DNA from: Thalassiosira profunda
Lineage: Eukaryota > Bacillariophyta > Thalassiosirophyceae > Thalassiosirales > Thalassiosiraceae
DNA: 10,856 nt
Assembly: GCA_036939355.1 (NCBI GenBank)
Contig: JALLAP010001255.1
Location: forward strand, 1-10,856
Direction: 5' to 3'
Shown here: positions 1 to 7,016 of the stretch, one piece after another
How positions within the stretch are numbered: position 1 is the first letter of the stretch
Layout: the number at the start of each line of letters is the position of its first letter
Translations under genes and position numbers: made by a program
Notes under the pieces: model-generated
Seen by the model: only the letters and a program-made list of their open reading frames with translations
Database searches by the model: none
What the model was told of the DNA's origin: nothing

Positions 1-1410
1 ACAGAGCCGCGTTACTCGGGTGCAAGGAGGCCACCGATTCGTTGCGTGCCACGATCCATAGCCGTACTCCGCGCGATACAAAGTCTTACCATCGGCATCG
101 TCGTTGCTCTCTCCTTTCGTCTTAGCAGGACACATAAACCGGGGCAGCGATTTGTTGTTTGGGACGAGCAGGTATCGAACGCCGTTCTTCTCTTGGCCAG
201 GGAGTGGGGTCAGCGTCCCCACAATCGTTCGCTTCGGGATTTGCTTGCGATAGCTTTCGTCTTCGGGCGTGAGCTCCGATGGTTGTTGGCTGGCACTGGA
301 CTTTGGAGGGACGACAAAGATGACTTTGCCACTTCGCTGTGCTCCGAACGAGTTGTCGCGTCCCTCATTTGTGCTGGGCTTCTTCCGCTTCTTACGTAGA
401 TTGACCACAGGATCCCACAGGCTCATTTGCACAGCATCTTCGTGCCACATCTCCCTCTCCTCGTCTTCGTCATCTTCTATATCGTTGCGCTGTTGGTTCT
501 CCTCAATCAAGTATTCCCCTTCTTCGTACTCGACCTCCTCGTCTTCCCCAGATGCATTTCTACTAGTCGCCACCCCACCAGCGCCACCATTCAATTCTAG
601 GTTGATCATGTAATCGGCAATGGTCGCATCCTTTTCCTCGTACTTCTTCTCCGCCCCGCCCATCGCCCCTCCGTCATCATTCCCCAGCGCGGGAAGCAGC
701 TCCACGAAGACGTGATCACCATCGAGTGCCCGGTTCCTGGCCTTCTCGTCCTTGATGAGGACGTCGCGGAGCTGCGATCCCCTGTCACAAGTCACGAATG
801 CAGCCCCATTCCGCGACGGCATGACGCGGATCTTTCCGCAGACAATTGTGGGGTCGTTGGCGCTGTACCGCTGCAGGCACGCGGAGTGGCTGGCGTGCGG
901 TTCGTATTGGACCTTTTTGGTGCGGCTCTTCCGTTTGCCCTGCTGCTTTTGTTGGCCGTGGCTGGACGCATCATCTGCATTGTCCGCGTCCTTGTTCTCT
1001 TCTTCCTTTCTATCTTGATCACTTTGTTTCCCCTTGCCGCGTGACTTTGTTGTCGAATTTTTGCGCTGCGGGTTGCGATCGTTTCTTGTGCTCCTGGCAG
1101 ATGCACCATCAGACTTCTTCGATGGCCTGCGCCCGCCATTCTCCTTTGACGCACGTGCATCAGATGTGGCAGAGCTTCCAGAAGCACCGTTGCGGCTGCT
1201 GGTATTTTTCTTCGGGCATCCATTGTTCGCCTTGCCTTTGCTACGATCGGCGTCGGCGCCACCCTCAGCCGCGTCAGCATCCGCAGGGGTATCCTTTCTG
1301 CCGCCCCTGCTACTGCCCTCGCCGTCAGATTTTGGGCCCGCCGCGCCCCTCCCTCCTCGCGCGCCCCTCCTACGGGGCCTTCCTTGTTTGCTCTGCTCCT
1401 GCGGCGCCAT
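1..1410 (-). CDS. DIS3/RNase II-family exoribonuclease, N-terminal part (3' end outside window)
   Basis: Members of this family (DIS3/Rrp44, DIS3L, DIS3L2, RNase R) degrade RNA 3' to 5'. The frame is open without interruption from the ATG at 1410 to the window edge (470 residues); the next upstream in-frame stop is at 1570-1572, with no other ATG between. Residues 1-180 are low-complexity, rich in Lys, Arg, Ser and Asp, with NLS-like KRKSRTKK (159-166). Residues about 185-245 are a first cold-shock domain with the family-typical KARNRALDGDHVFVELLP (224-240 region). Residues 251-330 form a very acidic linker. Residues about 393-470 match the second cold-shock domain: RTIVGTLTPLP, then VRYLLVPNNKSLPRF, then SWHATNRWPPCTRVTRL, comparable to the WPRNSRYPNGHFVRNLG segment of DIS3. 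The catalytic RNB and S1 domains would lie beyond position 1. No PIN domain precedes CSD1, which favours a DIS3L2-like over a DIS3-like member. Family assignment is firm; the exact paralogue is inferred. Confidence 0.85.
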   Translation of the reverse strand, partial: MAPQEQSKQGRPRRRGARGGRGAAGPKSDGEGSSRGGRKDTPADADAAEGGADADRSKGKANNGCPKKNTSSRNGASGSSATSDARASKENGGRRPSKKSDGASARSTRNDRNPQRKNSTTKSRGKGKQSDQDRKEEENKDADNADDASSHGQQKQQGKRKSRTKKVQYEPHASHSACLQRYSANDPTIVCGKIRVMPSRNGAAFVTCDRGSQLRDVLIKDEKARNRALDGDHVFVELLPALGNDDGGAMGGAEKKYEEKDATIADYMINLELNGGAGGVATSRNASGEDEEVEYEEGEYLIEENQQRNDIEDDEDEEREMWHEDAVQMSLWDPVVNLRKKRKKPSTNEGRDNSFGAQRSGKVIFVVPPKSSASQQPSELTPEDESYRKQIPKRTIVGTLTPLPGQEKNGVRYLLVPNNKSLPRFMCPAKTKGESNDDADGKTLYRAEYGYGSWHATNRWPPCTRVTRLC

Positions 1411-1672
1411 GGTGCAGTGTTTTGACGTATTGTTCCTCCGCCCGGGCGGGGCCACGATTGCTCTCCCTCTTCGAATTCCTCTGTCCCCGAGTCCCGGTCC
1501 CTCCTCCTGCACCGTCTGACCGCCGTTCACTCCTTGAAATCTCTCCTCCCGACAGGCCGAGCATTGGTCCTATCTTTCAGCCGAATGCAATCCATAGCGC
1601 CCCATTTCGTCCTCGATCGCTTGCCTCCCTCTCTACCACCTCAGCTTACGCATCTGCCTTTAGAGCAACAGC
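1411..1672. promoter_or_regulatory. Candidate bidirectional promoter between the exoribonuclease and RNase H genes
   Basis: These 262 bases separate the two divergent ATGs and must hold the 5' untranslated regions and proximal promoters of both genes. The stretch is pyrimidine-rich on the plus strand. It contains ATTGG at 1563-1567, an inverted CCAAT box lying about 105 bases from the RNase H start and about 150 from the exoribonuclease start. No clear TATA box was seen. Shared use is inferred from spacing only. Confidence 0.45.
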
Positions 1673-2137
1673 ATGGTGTACTTCGCACGCGCGACGCTTC
1701 GCTTCGACGGCGCCTGCCAGCCCAACCCGGGAGAGGGCGGCGGCGGATATGTGATCTTCAACGACAAGAACGGGAGGACGATCGTTGAGGGTCGCTACTA
1801 CGTCGGCGGAGATTGCACCAACAACGTCGCCGAGTATTTTGGTCTCATCGCGGGGCTGAAGAGGCTGAGGGCCAGCCCCCATCGTGTCGGGCATCTGAGT
1901 ATCGAGGGCGACAGCCAAATCGTGATCTTTCAGCTCAACGGGACGTACAGCGTGCGGAGCCCTCGCTTGAAGACCCTATTCCTCAAAGCGAAGAGCCTCA
2001 TTCGCGCCTGCGATGGTAGGGAGTTTACCTCCTACAGCTTTTCCCACATCGACCGTTCCAAGAATGAGAACGCGGACTCGCAGGCAAACGATGCCGTTTA
2101 TCATGAGTCTAATTGGTCGTGTGACTACTATGACTAG
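1673..2137 (+). CDS. Type 1 ribonuclease H (RNase HI-like), complete
   Basis: This enzyme cleaves the RNA strand of RNA:DNA hybrids. The 154-residue protein is one RNase H fold of usual bacterial RNase HI length. Catalytic residues can be placed: D12 in RFDGACQPNPG, E54 in NNVAEYFGLIAGL, D80 in IEGDSQIVI, and D135 in NENADSQAND. H125 sits 10 residues before D135, the same spacing as H124 and D134 in E. coli RNase HI. There is no N-terminal hybrid-binding domain, no intron and no obvious targeting peptide, so compartment is open. The short DGACxPNPG variant with no basic protrusion resembles the bacterial/archaeal and plant RnhA-like group more than eukaryotic RNase H1. The start has A at -3 and G at +4, a strong initiation context. 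The gene stands head to head with the exoribonuclease gene. Confidence 0.93.
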   Translation: MVYFARATLRFDGACQPNPGEGGGGYVIFNDKNGRTIVEGRYYVGGDCTNNVAEYFGLIAGLKRLRASPHRVGHLSIEGDSQIVIFQLNGTYSVRSPRLKTLFLKAKSLIRACDGREFTSYSFSHIDRSKNENADSQANDAVYHESNWSCDYYD

Positions 2138-2718
2138 GCGTTTCACTAGATAAGCGGAATGGAAGATATGCACATTTGGAGAGGGGCACTGGGGCGACGG
2201 AAAGGTTCACTTGACATGCCATTGCATTCAGAGAGAAGTTTCGCCGGAGAAGACGAAAGATACCCTTCATTTTTACAGCAACTATCTAAACCTTCATTGG
2301 CAAGACGCCTGTTGTAGATGGTATCTATCGCACCTTTTTGGCCTTCGTCGCTGCAAGACTCCTCCACCCCTGCATGCCTCTCTTTGTCCTCCCTCTGCCG
2401 AGAGTGCCCAAGAGCAAGAGAGATGCCCTGCTGCCTCGCCAAAATAAATGGGCGCTTTTCGTCGGCGATGACGCTTGCTGTCCACTCAAAAGCAAAACAA
2501 AAGACGACCGCGCTCTCCCACACCCAGCCTTCCCCTCAATCGACTCTGTCGCGCGCGCCGCCACTACGCCGACTAACCTCCAGGCAACTCCCTTAAATCC
2601 TCACTACGATCTGCAGGTGCTGCGGACCTCGGTTGGTTGCGCATCTGTGCCCAAAATTCTATGTTCTGGGCACACCCGGACGCCCGCCCATCACCCATCA
2701 CCCCCAGCGGCAGCTGCG
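2138..2718. other. Intergenic region: RNase H 3' side and 5' region of the U32 gene
   Basis: I see no supported gene in these 581 bases. The reading frame of the downstream U32 gene happens to stay open back to about 2338 and includes an ATG at 2374. The residues it would add are low-quality and would bury the signal peptide, so I treat this as 5' untranslated or promoter DNA. A weak AT-rich element (TTAAAT, 2593-2598) lies about 120 bases before the chosen ATG. Confidence 0.6.
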
Positions 2719-2781
2719 ATGCTCGCATGCACCGTCCTTCGCCTGCTCGCCATTGCAGCCACCTCAAATGCGTTCGCGCCG
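2719..2781 (+). other. Bipartite plastid-targeting signal peptide with AFAP motif
   Basis: The first 21 residues comprise a short N-region, a hydrophobic core with one arginine (VLRLLAIAA) and the cleavage box SNA-FAP. Phenylalanine right after the cleavage site is the established requirement for plastid import in diatoms and other red-lineage complex plastids. The following 40 residues are rich in Arg, Ser and Ala and poor in acidic residues, as expected of a transit-like part. Confidence 0.8.
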
Positions 2782-5700
2782 GGGTCGGTGCCGGTGGTTC
2801 CGAGGACTGCTAATTGCAATCATCTGGCGCGTTCACATCGCATGGTAGCGAGGGCTGCCTCTGAGGGGAGCAAACGCAGAACCAACAACGACAGACGCGA
2901 CGGCGACAGCAGCGATTCCCAATCAAAGCGCCCGCACGATCGCACCATCGATAGAAGAAAGTCGCCCGCCCTGTGGCGCTATGACTTGGAATATTCCATT
3001 GCCCCAGCTGGACACAGCGCAACGAGTGATGAAGACAATCGGCAAACATCAGACTTCTTTCCGAAGGCTCCGCCAGAATTGATGTCCCCAGCGGGAGGGT
3101 GGCCGCAATTGAAAGCCGCCGTAGCCAACGGGGCCGACGCAGTGTACCTTGGGCTGACGTCGTATTCGGCCAGAGCGAGGGCGGCCAACTTCGACCCTGA
3201 TCCCACATTGCTTTGGAAGTACAGTGACGGAGTTGCAAATCTAGGAGAGAAGCTGGAGGCCGCCCGAGGGGGCAAAACGACCAAGCGAGAAACAAACAGT
3301 GTTGATACAAAGGTGGATGGGAAGTACGCGTCGCCAGAGGGACAGCCGGCATCGCTTGCGCACGCCGTGCAATTTTGCCATAAACACCGTGTCCGCGTGT
3401 ACGTGGCATTCAACACCCTCGTCTTTGACGAGGAGCTTCACGAGGTGCAGGAGCTGATAGAGCAAGTGTGGGACTGCGGCGTGGACGCCGTCATCGTCCA
3501 GGACATTGGTGTTGCAAAGATTGTAAAAGAGGTGGTCGATCGTCTGTCAAAGAGAATGGAGGAGCTCGGGCTGGGGCGAGGGAAGGCTTTGGACGGGGCT
3601 CCGCTAGAGATACACGCGTCGACGCAGCAGACGGTCACGTGCGCTGACGGGGTTTCGTTCGCCGCTGAGCGGGCGAATGCAACCAGAGTGGTTGTAGGAC
3701 GCGAGTTGAGCCTCTCCGAAATCGCGGCGATCTCTGCCAACACCGAGACAGAGATAGAGGCATTTGTGCACGGTGCTCTGTGCGTTTCCTATTCCGGTCA
3801 GTGCTTTTCATCTGAGGCGTGGGGCGGGCGAAGCGCCAACCGGGGTCAATGTGCGCAGGCGTGTCGGCTGCCCTACGGCCTTATCTCCAATGGTGAATTG
3901 ATTCATCTTAGCTTCGATGGTGGCATCGAAGGAATTATGGGAGGGAAAAGCTATGACAACGAGGAAATCCAATACCTGTTGAGTCCCCAGGACCTCTGCG
4001 GCTTGAAGCAGGTTGAGGGCTTGGTCCGGGCTGGCGTGTCGTGCCTGAAAATCGAGGGACGCCTGAAAGATGCATCGTATGTTGCAGCGACCACCAGGGC
4101 ATATCGGCAAGCCATCGATTCGTCGTGGCAAAAGGTCATGCAAGAGAAAGGCGACAGTACTTCTCCAGAGCGAATCCTCTCATCCCCGGAGGAACACGTG
4201 ACAAGATCGGACTTGACCCACGTATTCGCAAGAGGTCAAGACGAAACACATGATGGCTTGACAACTGGGTTCTTTGAGGGGCCACAGCACCAACGCCTTG
4301 TGCGAGGACGATCGCCGCGTCACCGTGGGGTGCACGTGGGGCGAGTTGTCTCCGCAAATAAGGGCACCTTGATCATTGCCTTGGATGATCAAGTGGCAGA
4401 CCAAGATGAGTTTCCACTCAAACGAGGCGACGGTATCGTTGTGGATCGAGGCATGCCGCAGGATCCGGAGCTGGGTGGGCCAATCTATGATGTCAAGTTT
4501 CGTGAAGGAGAAGCAGCAATTCGCTTCGGACGCGAAGTCGAGAGGGATTGGAAGGAAAGAGACAGACGCAGCTCAATACCCATGGCGCCCAAAGGATCTC
4601 ACGTGTGGAAAACTGCAGACAGCGAAGTATCAAAACGAATGCGCAGACTTGCAGATCTGGAGCCGCCAAAGGCGCCCGCAAAAGTCTTGGTTGAGGGCCG
4701 CGTGGGCGAGCCTCTAACTGTTCGAGTGATTGACAAAAGAAGCGGAGAGTTTGGCACAGCCAATAGTTCAGAAATGGGCGTGCTGGAAGAGGCGACAGGG
4801 TCAGGCTTGAGCCGCGACTCTGTAGCAAAAGCCATTGGTTCGTTGGGGAACAGCCATTGGTCTCTATCTGAGCTTGATCTGGGTCAGCTAGACGAAGGGA
4901 TGTGGTGTCCGATCTCGTGGGTAAAGGACGCGCGGCGTAGGGCATTGGAGAACCTGGAAGCCAGCCTCAGTGACGCTTCAGAGCCAATATCTACGGTAGG
5001 TTCCAGGTCATCAAATGAGGAAGTGGTGGTAGACCAGTTGCTGGACGAACTATCTCAGAGATCATCGAAGGAGGAACAACCAACGAGGCCAACATTGTCC
5101 GTTCTTGCGCGCAATTATGACCAAGTGGACGCGATCTGCAATCTGATAGAGAGTTCGAGCACGGGCGATGAAGTCGTATCGGAAGTGATGATTGACTTCC
5201 TGGAAATCGAGGGCATTAAGGCTGCCGTGTCGCGCGTCCGTGACGCCCAAGCTCGCTCATCGCACGACCTCCGGGTAGTCGTTGCATCTCCGAGAATCAT
5301 CAAGCCAGGAGAAGAGGGCATTTGGAGAACGCTGCTCAAGACTGAGCCTGACGCTATTTTGGTTCGTTCGACTGGTCTGCTGTACAGGCTGATGCAATTG
5401 GGTGGTGCGGGTCACCGAGTGGCATTCAACAGTGCAGAAGGAGAAGAACAGATAGAGTTTGTGGTCCCAGAGTTGATTGGCGACTTCAGCTTGAACGCTG
5501 CCAACGCGATCACGGCGCACGAGCTGCTTCAATCCGGCCTCAGCCGAATCACGGCAGCCTACGATTTGAGTGCCCACGCCATCACGGAGCTTGCTACGTT
5601 GCTTGGCGAATCGGCATCGAGGCTCGAGGTTGTTGTGCACCAACACATGCCGATATTCCATACTGAACACTGCGTCTTTGCACGCTTTCTCTCCAGAGGG

Positions 5701-6093
5701 GACTCCTATCAAGACTGTGGACACGTTTGCACTCGCAACGCTGTGCATCTGCGAGATCAGAGTGGCAAAGATAACCTCGTGTTGGCAGACATGGGATGCA
5801 GAAACACTGTCTTCAGTGCCGAAGCGCAGTCGGGCGCGTACAGCATCGATGAATGGATCCAGGCGGGCGTGGGTCATCTGAGGATCGAGCTCGTGGACGA
5901 AAGCCCGGAGGATGCAGTGCGGATTGTGACCTCGTACACGAGCTTGTTGGCGAAGGAGCAACACGCCGATGAAGTGTGGGATGTGCTGGAAACGATTTCG
6001 GACAGCAATGGGCGGACGGCTGGTGTTGGGGTGGGATCTCTACGCAACTCTGCCGAGAGACGATCCGGAGCAGTATCCTCGGCTATGCACTAA
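2719..6093 (+). CDS. Plastid-targeted U32-family protein (RlhA/TrhP relative), complete, intronless
   Basis: The U32 family was named as peptidases, but characterised bacterial members RlhA and TrhP are needed for hydroxylation of 23S rRNA and tRNA, and UbiU/UbiV for ubiquinone hydroxylation; these use Fe-S clusters. The 1124-residue protein starts with a signal peptide (LACTVLRLLAIAATSNA, residues 2-18), then FAP at 19-21 and a Ser/Arg-rich transit-like stretch: a bipartite plastid signal with predicted cleavage A18/F19. The U32 N-terminal motif PELMSPAGGWPQLKAAV begins near 119. The signature EAFVHGALC begins at 347. Cysteines 355, 362, 378 and 382 give CX6CX15CX3C, the family's 4Fe-4S motif. 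A beta-rich segment (HVGRVVSANKG, RGDGIVVDRG) lies at about 538-580. The C-terminal third has a second conserved block, TEHCVFARFLSRG to MGCRNTVF, with C985, C1000, C1004 and C1027. About 53 residues (160-212) are inserted after ARAANFD. The start at 2719 is chosen because it places the signal peptide first. Substrate is unknown. Confidence 0.9.
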   Translation: MLACTVLRLLAIAATSNAFAPGSVPVVPRTANCNHLARSHRMVARAASEGSKRRTNNDRRDGDSSDSQSKRPHDRTIDRRKSPALWRYDLEYSIAPAGHSATSDEDNRQTSDFFPKAPPELMSPAGGWPQLKAAVANGADAVYLGLTSYSARARAANFDPDPTLLWKYSDGVANLGEKLEAARGGKTTKRETNSVDTKVDGKYASPEGQPASLAHAVQFCHKHRVRVYVAFNTLVFDEELHEVQELIEQVWDCGVDAVIVQDIGVAKIVKEVVDRLSKRMEELGLGRGKALDGAPLEIHASTQQTVTCADGVSFAAERANATRVVVGRELSLSEIAAISANTETEIEAFVHGALCVSYSGQCFSSEAWGGRSANRGQCAQACRLPYGLISNGELIHLSFDGGIEGIMGGKSYDNEEIQYLLSPQDLCGLKQVEGLVRAGVSCLKIEGRLKDASYVAATTRAYRQAIDSSWQKVMQEKGDSTSPERILSSPEEHVTRSDLTHVFARGQDETHDGLTTGFFEGPQHQRLVRGRSPRHRGVHVGRVVSANKGTLIIALDDQVADQDEFPLKRGDGIVVDRGMPQDPELGGPIYDVKFREGEAAIRFGREVERDWKERDRRSSIPMAPKGSHVWKTADSEVSKRMRRLADLEPPKAPAKVLVEGRVGEPLTVRVIDKRSGEFGTANSSEMGVLEEATGSGLSRDSVAKAIGSLGNSHWSLSELDLGQLDEGMWCPISWVKDARRRALENLEASLSDASEPISTVGSRSSNEEVVVDQLLDELSQRSSKEEQPTRPTLSVLARNYDQVDAICNLIESSSTGDEVVSEVMIDFLEIEGIKAAVSRVRDAQARSSHDLRVVVASPRIIKPGEEGIWRTLLKTEPDAILVRSTGLLYRLMQLGGAGHRVAFNSAEGEEQIEFVVPELIGDFSLNAANAITAHELLQSGLSRITAAYDLSAHAITELATLLGESASRLEVVVHQHMPIFHTEHCVFARFLSRGDSYQDCGHVCTRNAVHLRDQSGKDNLVLADMGCRNTVFSAEAQSGAYSIDEWIQAGVGHLRIELVDESPEDAVRIVTSYTSLLAKEQHADEVWDVLETISDSNGRTAGVGVGSLRNSAERRSGAVSSAMH

Positions 6094-6442
6094 ATAGATT
6101 GATGCTGGTGGCTGTTATGAGTATCGTACTTGTTCAAGGTCTTTACTAGCCAGATTTCAGTTCTCCAAATCGCACAACACCAGCCTTCGTTCCCAGGATT
6201 CTATCTCGCTCTGTGGTTCGGAACGACCGCCGTAGCCTATCACTCCTTCCAGAACTTCTCGTAGAAGGCATAGTGGCCGGGCCTCGGATGGCCCCCTTGC
6301 CGGCGGCTTTGCAGGTAATGCAAGTCGCCACCTTGTGTGGGAGATCGGAAGCGGTATCCTCGACTGGTGCGCGGAGGAATGCACTGATCCTTGTCGCTGT
6401 CTCTCAAGGCTGCTCGCTCAGGACCCCCACAGGCTCTCAGTC

Positions 6443-6518
6443 GGGTACCTACCATACCTACCTATGGCTAGGGTTAGTGTTTGTGGTCGGGTTAGGGTTC
6501 GGGTTAGGGTTGGTACCC
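6443..6518. repeat. Inverted repeat enclosing the telomere-like tract
   Basis: GGGTACCTACC at 6443-6453 is answered by GGTTGGTACCC at 6508-6518, reverse complements with one mismatch, each containing a GGTACC site. The arms bracket the GGGTTA-type repeats; the right arm overlaps the last unit. A chance pairing is possible but less likely given the exact bracketing. Confidence 0.55.
6471..6512 (+). repeat. Interstitial telomere-like repeats, GGGTTA type
   Basis: Four contiguous hexamers at 6489-6512 read GGGTTA, GGGTTC, GGGTTA, GGGTTG. One more GGGTTA followed by a degenerate GTGTTT lies at 6471-6482. TTAGGG repeats form the telomeres of many eukaryotes, diatoms included. Since genes lie on both sides this is an internal tract. 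It could be a relic of end repair or telomere fusion, or a telobox-like promoter element. Confidence 0.7.
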
Positions 6519-6552
6519 ACTCCTCCTACGTACGTACCTTACCTAAAGGCTC

Positions 6553-6590
6553 TCACAACACAGTTGTGACCGTTCACAACACAGTTGTGA
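6553..6590. repeat. Two identical 17-base palindromes spaced 21 bases apart
   Basis: TCACAACACAGTTGTGA occurs at 6553-6569 and again at 6574-6590. Each is a perfect inverted repeat of 7-base arms (TCACAAC and GTTGTGA) around ACA. The centre-to-centre distance is exactly 21 bases, two turns of B-form DNA, so both would face the same side of the helix. This suits paired sites for a dimeric DNA-binding protein. They lie about 430-460 bases before the ATG at 7017. The regulatory role is inferred. Confidence 0.6.
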
Positions 6591-6686
6591 CCAGCAGCCA
6601 GCAGCCCGCGCCGCCCAACTGCCCGCCCCGCCCCCTGTTGCCATTCCCACCGCCCCCCGCGGCGTCGTCGTCGCCCACCCCACTGC

Positions 6687-6743
6687 CTGATTGACCGGCT
6701 GGGGTCCGCGGGGCGCGTGGGGACATCGGTCGGTGTCAATCAG
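6687..6743. repeat. 9-base perfect inverted repeat with 39-base loop
   Basis: CTGATTGAC at 6687-6695 is the reverse complement of GTCAATCAG at 6735-6743, and the 39-base loop is GC-rich. It could be a paired protein-binding site or a weak stem. Nothing in the sequence shows which, and chance is possible. Confidence 0.4.
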
Positions 6744-6793
6744 TCGGCACGTTTTCACGGCGATTTCCTCATTCAGTTCTAGATTTGCAGCAA

Positions 6794-6860
6794 ACCACGG
6801 CCGATAGCAATCAAGAATTGCAGCAACGGCTTGACAAGAGCCGACAGACCACGGCCGATA
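6794..6860 (+). repeat. 13-base direct repeat ACCACGGCCGATA
   Basis: The 13-mer occurs at 6794-6806 and 6848-6860, 54 bases apart. Similarity extends to CA before and CAA after each copy with single mismatches. TTGCAGCAA also occurs twice nearby. The spacing and flanking similarity suggest a small imperfect tandem duplication in the promoter or 5' untranslated region of the next gene. Confidence 0.5.
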
Positions 6861-7016
6861 TCAACAGAATGGCGGCGTCAACGGTGAAACGGCGCCTGGA
6901 AAGGCCAACGGACGCTCACAATTTTCCCATTTATCGGCCCATCGTTGCATCTCGCCGCACACTTGCATCATCGATCAACGCCTCCCGCCGCTGCCTCCCC
7001 CCACCATCGCCCAACC

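Larger units (their letters stand above)
6094..7016. other. Intergenic, repeat-rich region upstream of the coiled-coil gene
   Basis: There is no supported gene in these 923 bases. From left to right they hold the U32 3' side, a telomere-like tract in an inverted repeat (6443-6518), twin palindromes (6553-6590), a C-rich stretch (about 6600-6690), a 9-base inverted repeat (6687-6743), a 13-base direct repeat (6794-6860) and an upstream ATG at 6869 in another frame. The right half must include the promoter and 5' untranslated region of the gene at 7017. Confidence 0.6.

Noticed and set aside
269..1754. Plus-strand frames across the exoribonuclease region
   Set aside because: They are Ser/Pro/Cys-rich shadows of the minus-strand gene, which has clear cold-shock domain motifs.
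2338..2718. N-terminal extension of the U32 frame
   Set aside because: The frame is open but begins with TTG; the in-frame ATG at 2374 would put over 100 unremarkable residues before an excellent signal peptide at 2719.
6339..6372. Similarity to the 3' end of the U32 gene (GATCGGAAGCGGTATCCTCG versus 6061-6081)
   Set aside because: It is only about 20-30 imperfect bases and does not extend, so a duplicated gene end is not supported. The AGATCGGAAG inside also resembles a sequencing adapter start but diverges after 10 bases.
6945..7016. Upstream start for the coiled-coil protein
   Set aside because: The codon at 6945 is TTG, not ATG, and the added residues are His/Pro low-complexity; the ATG at 7017 has a good context.
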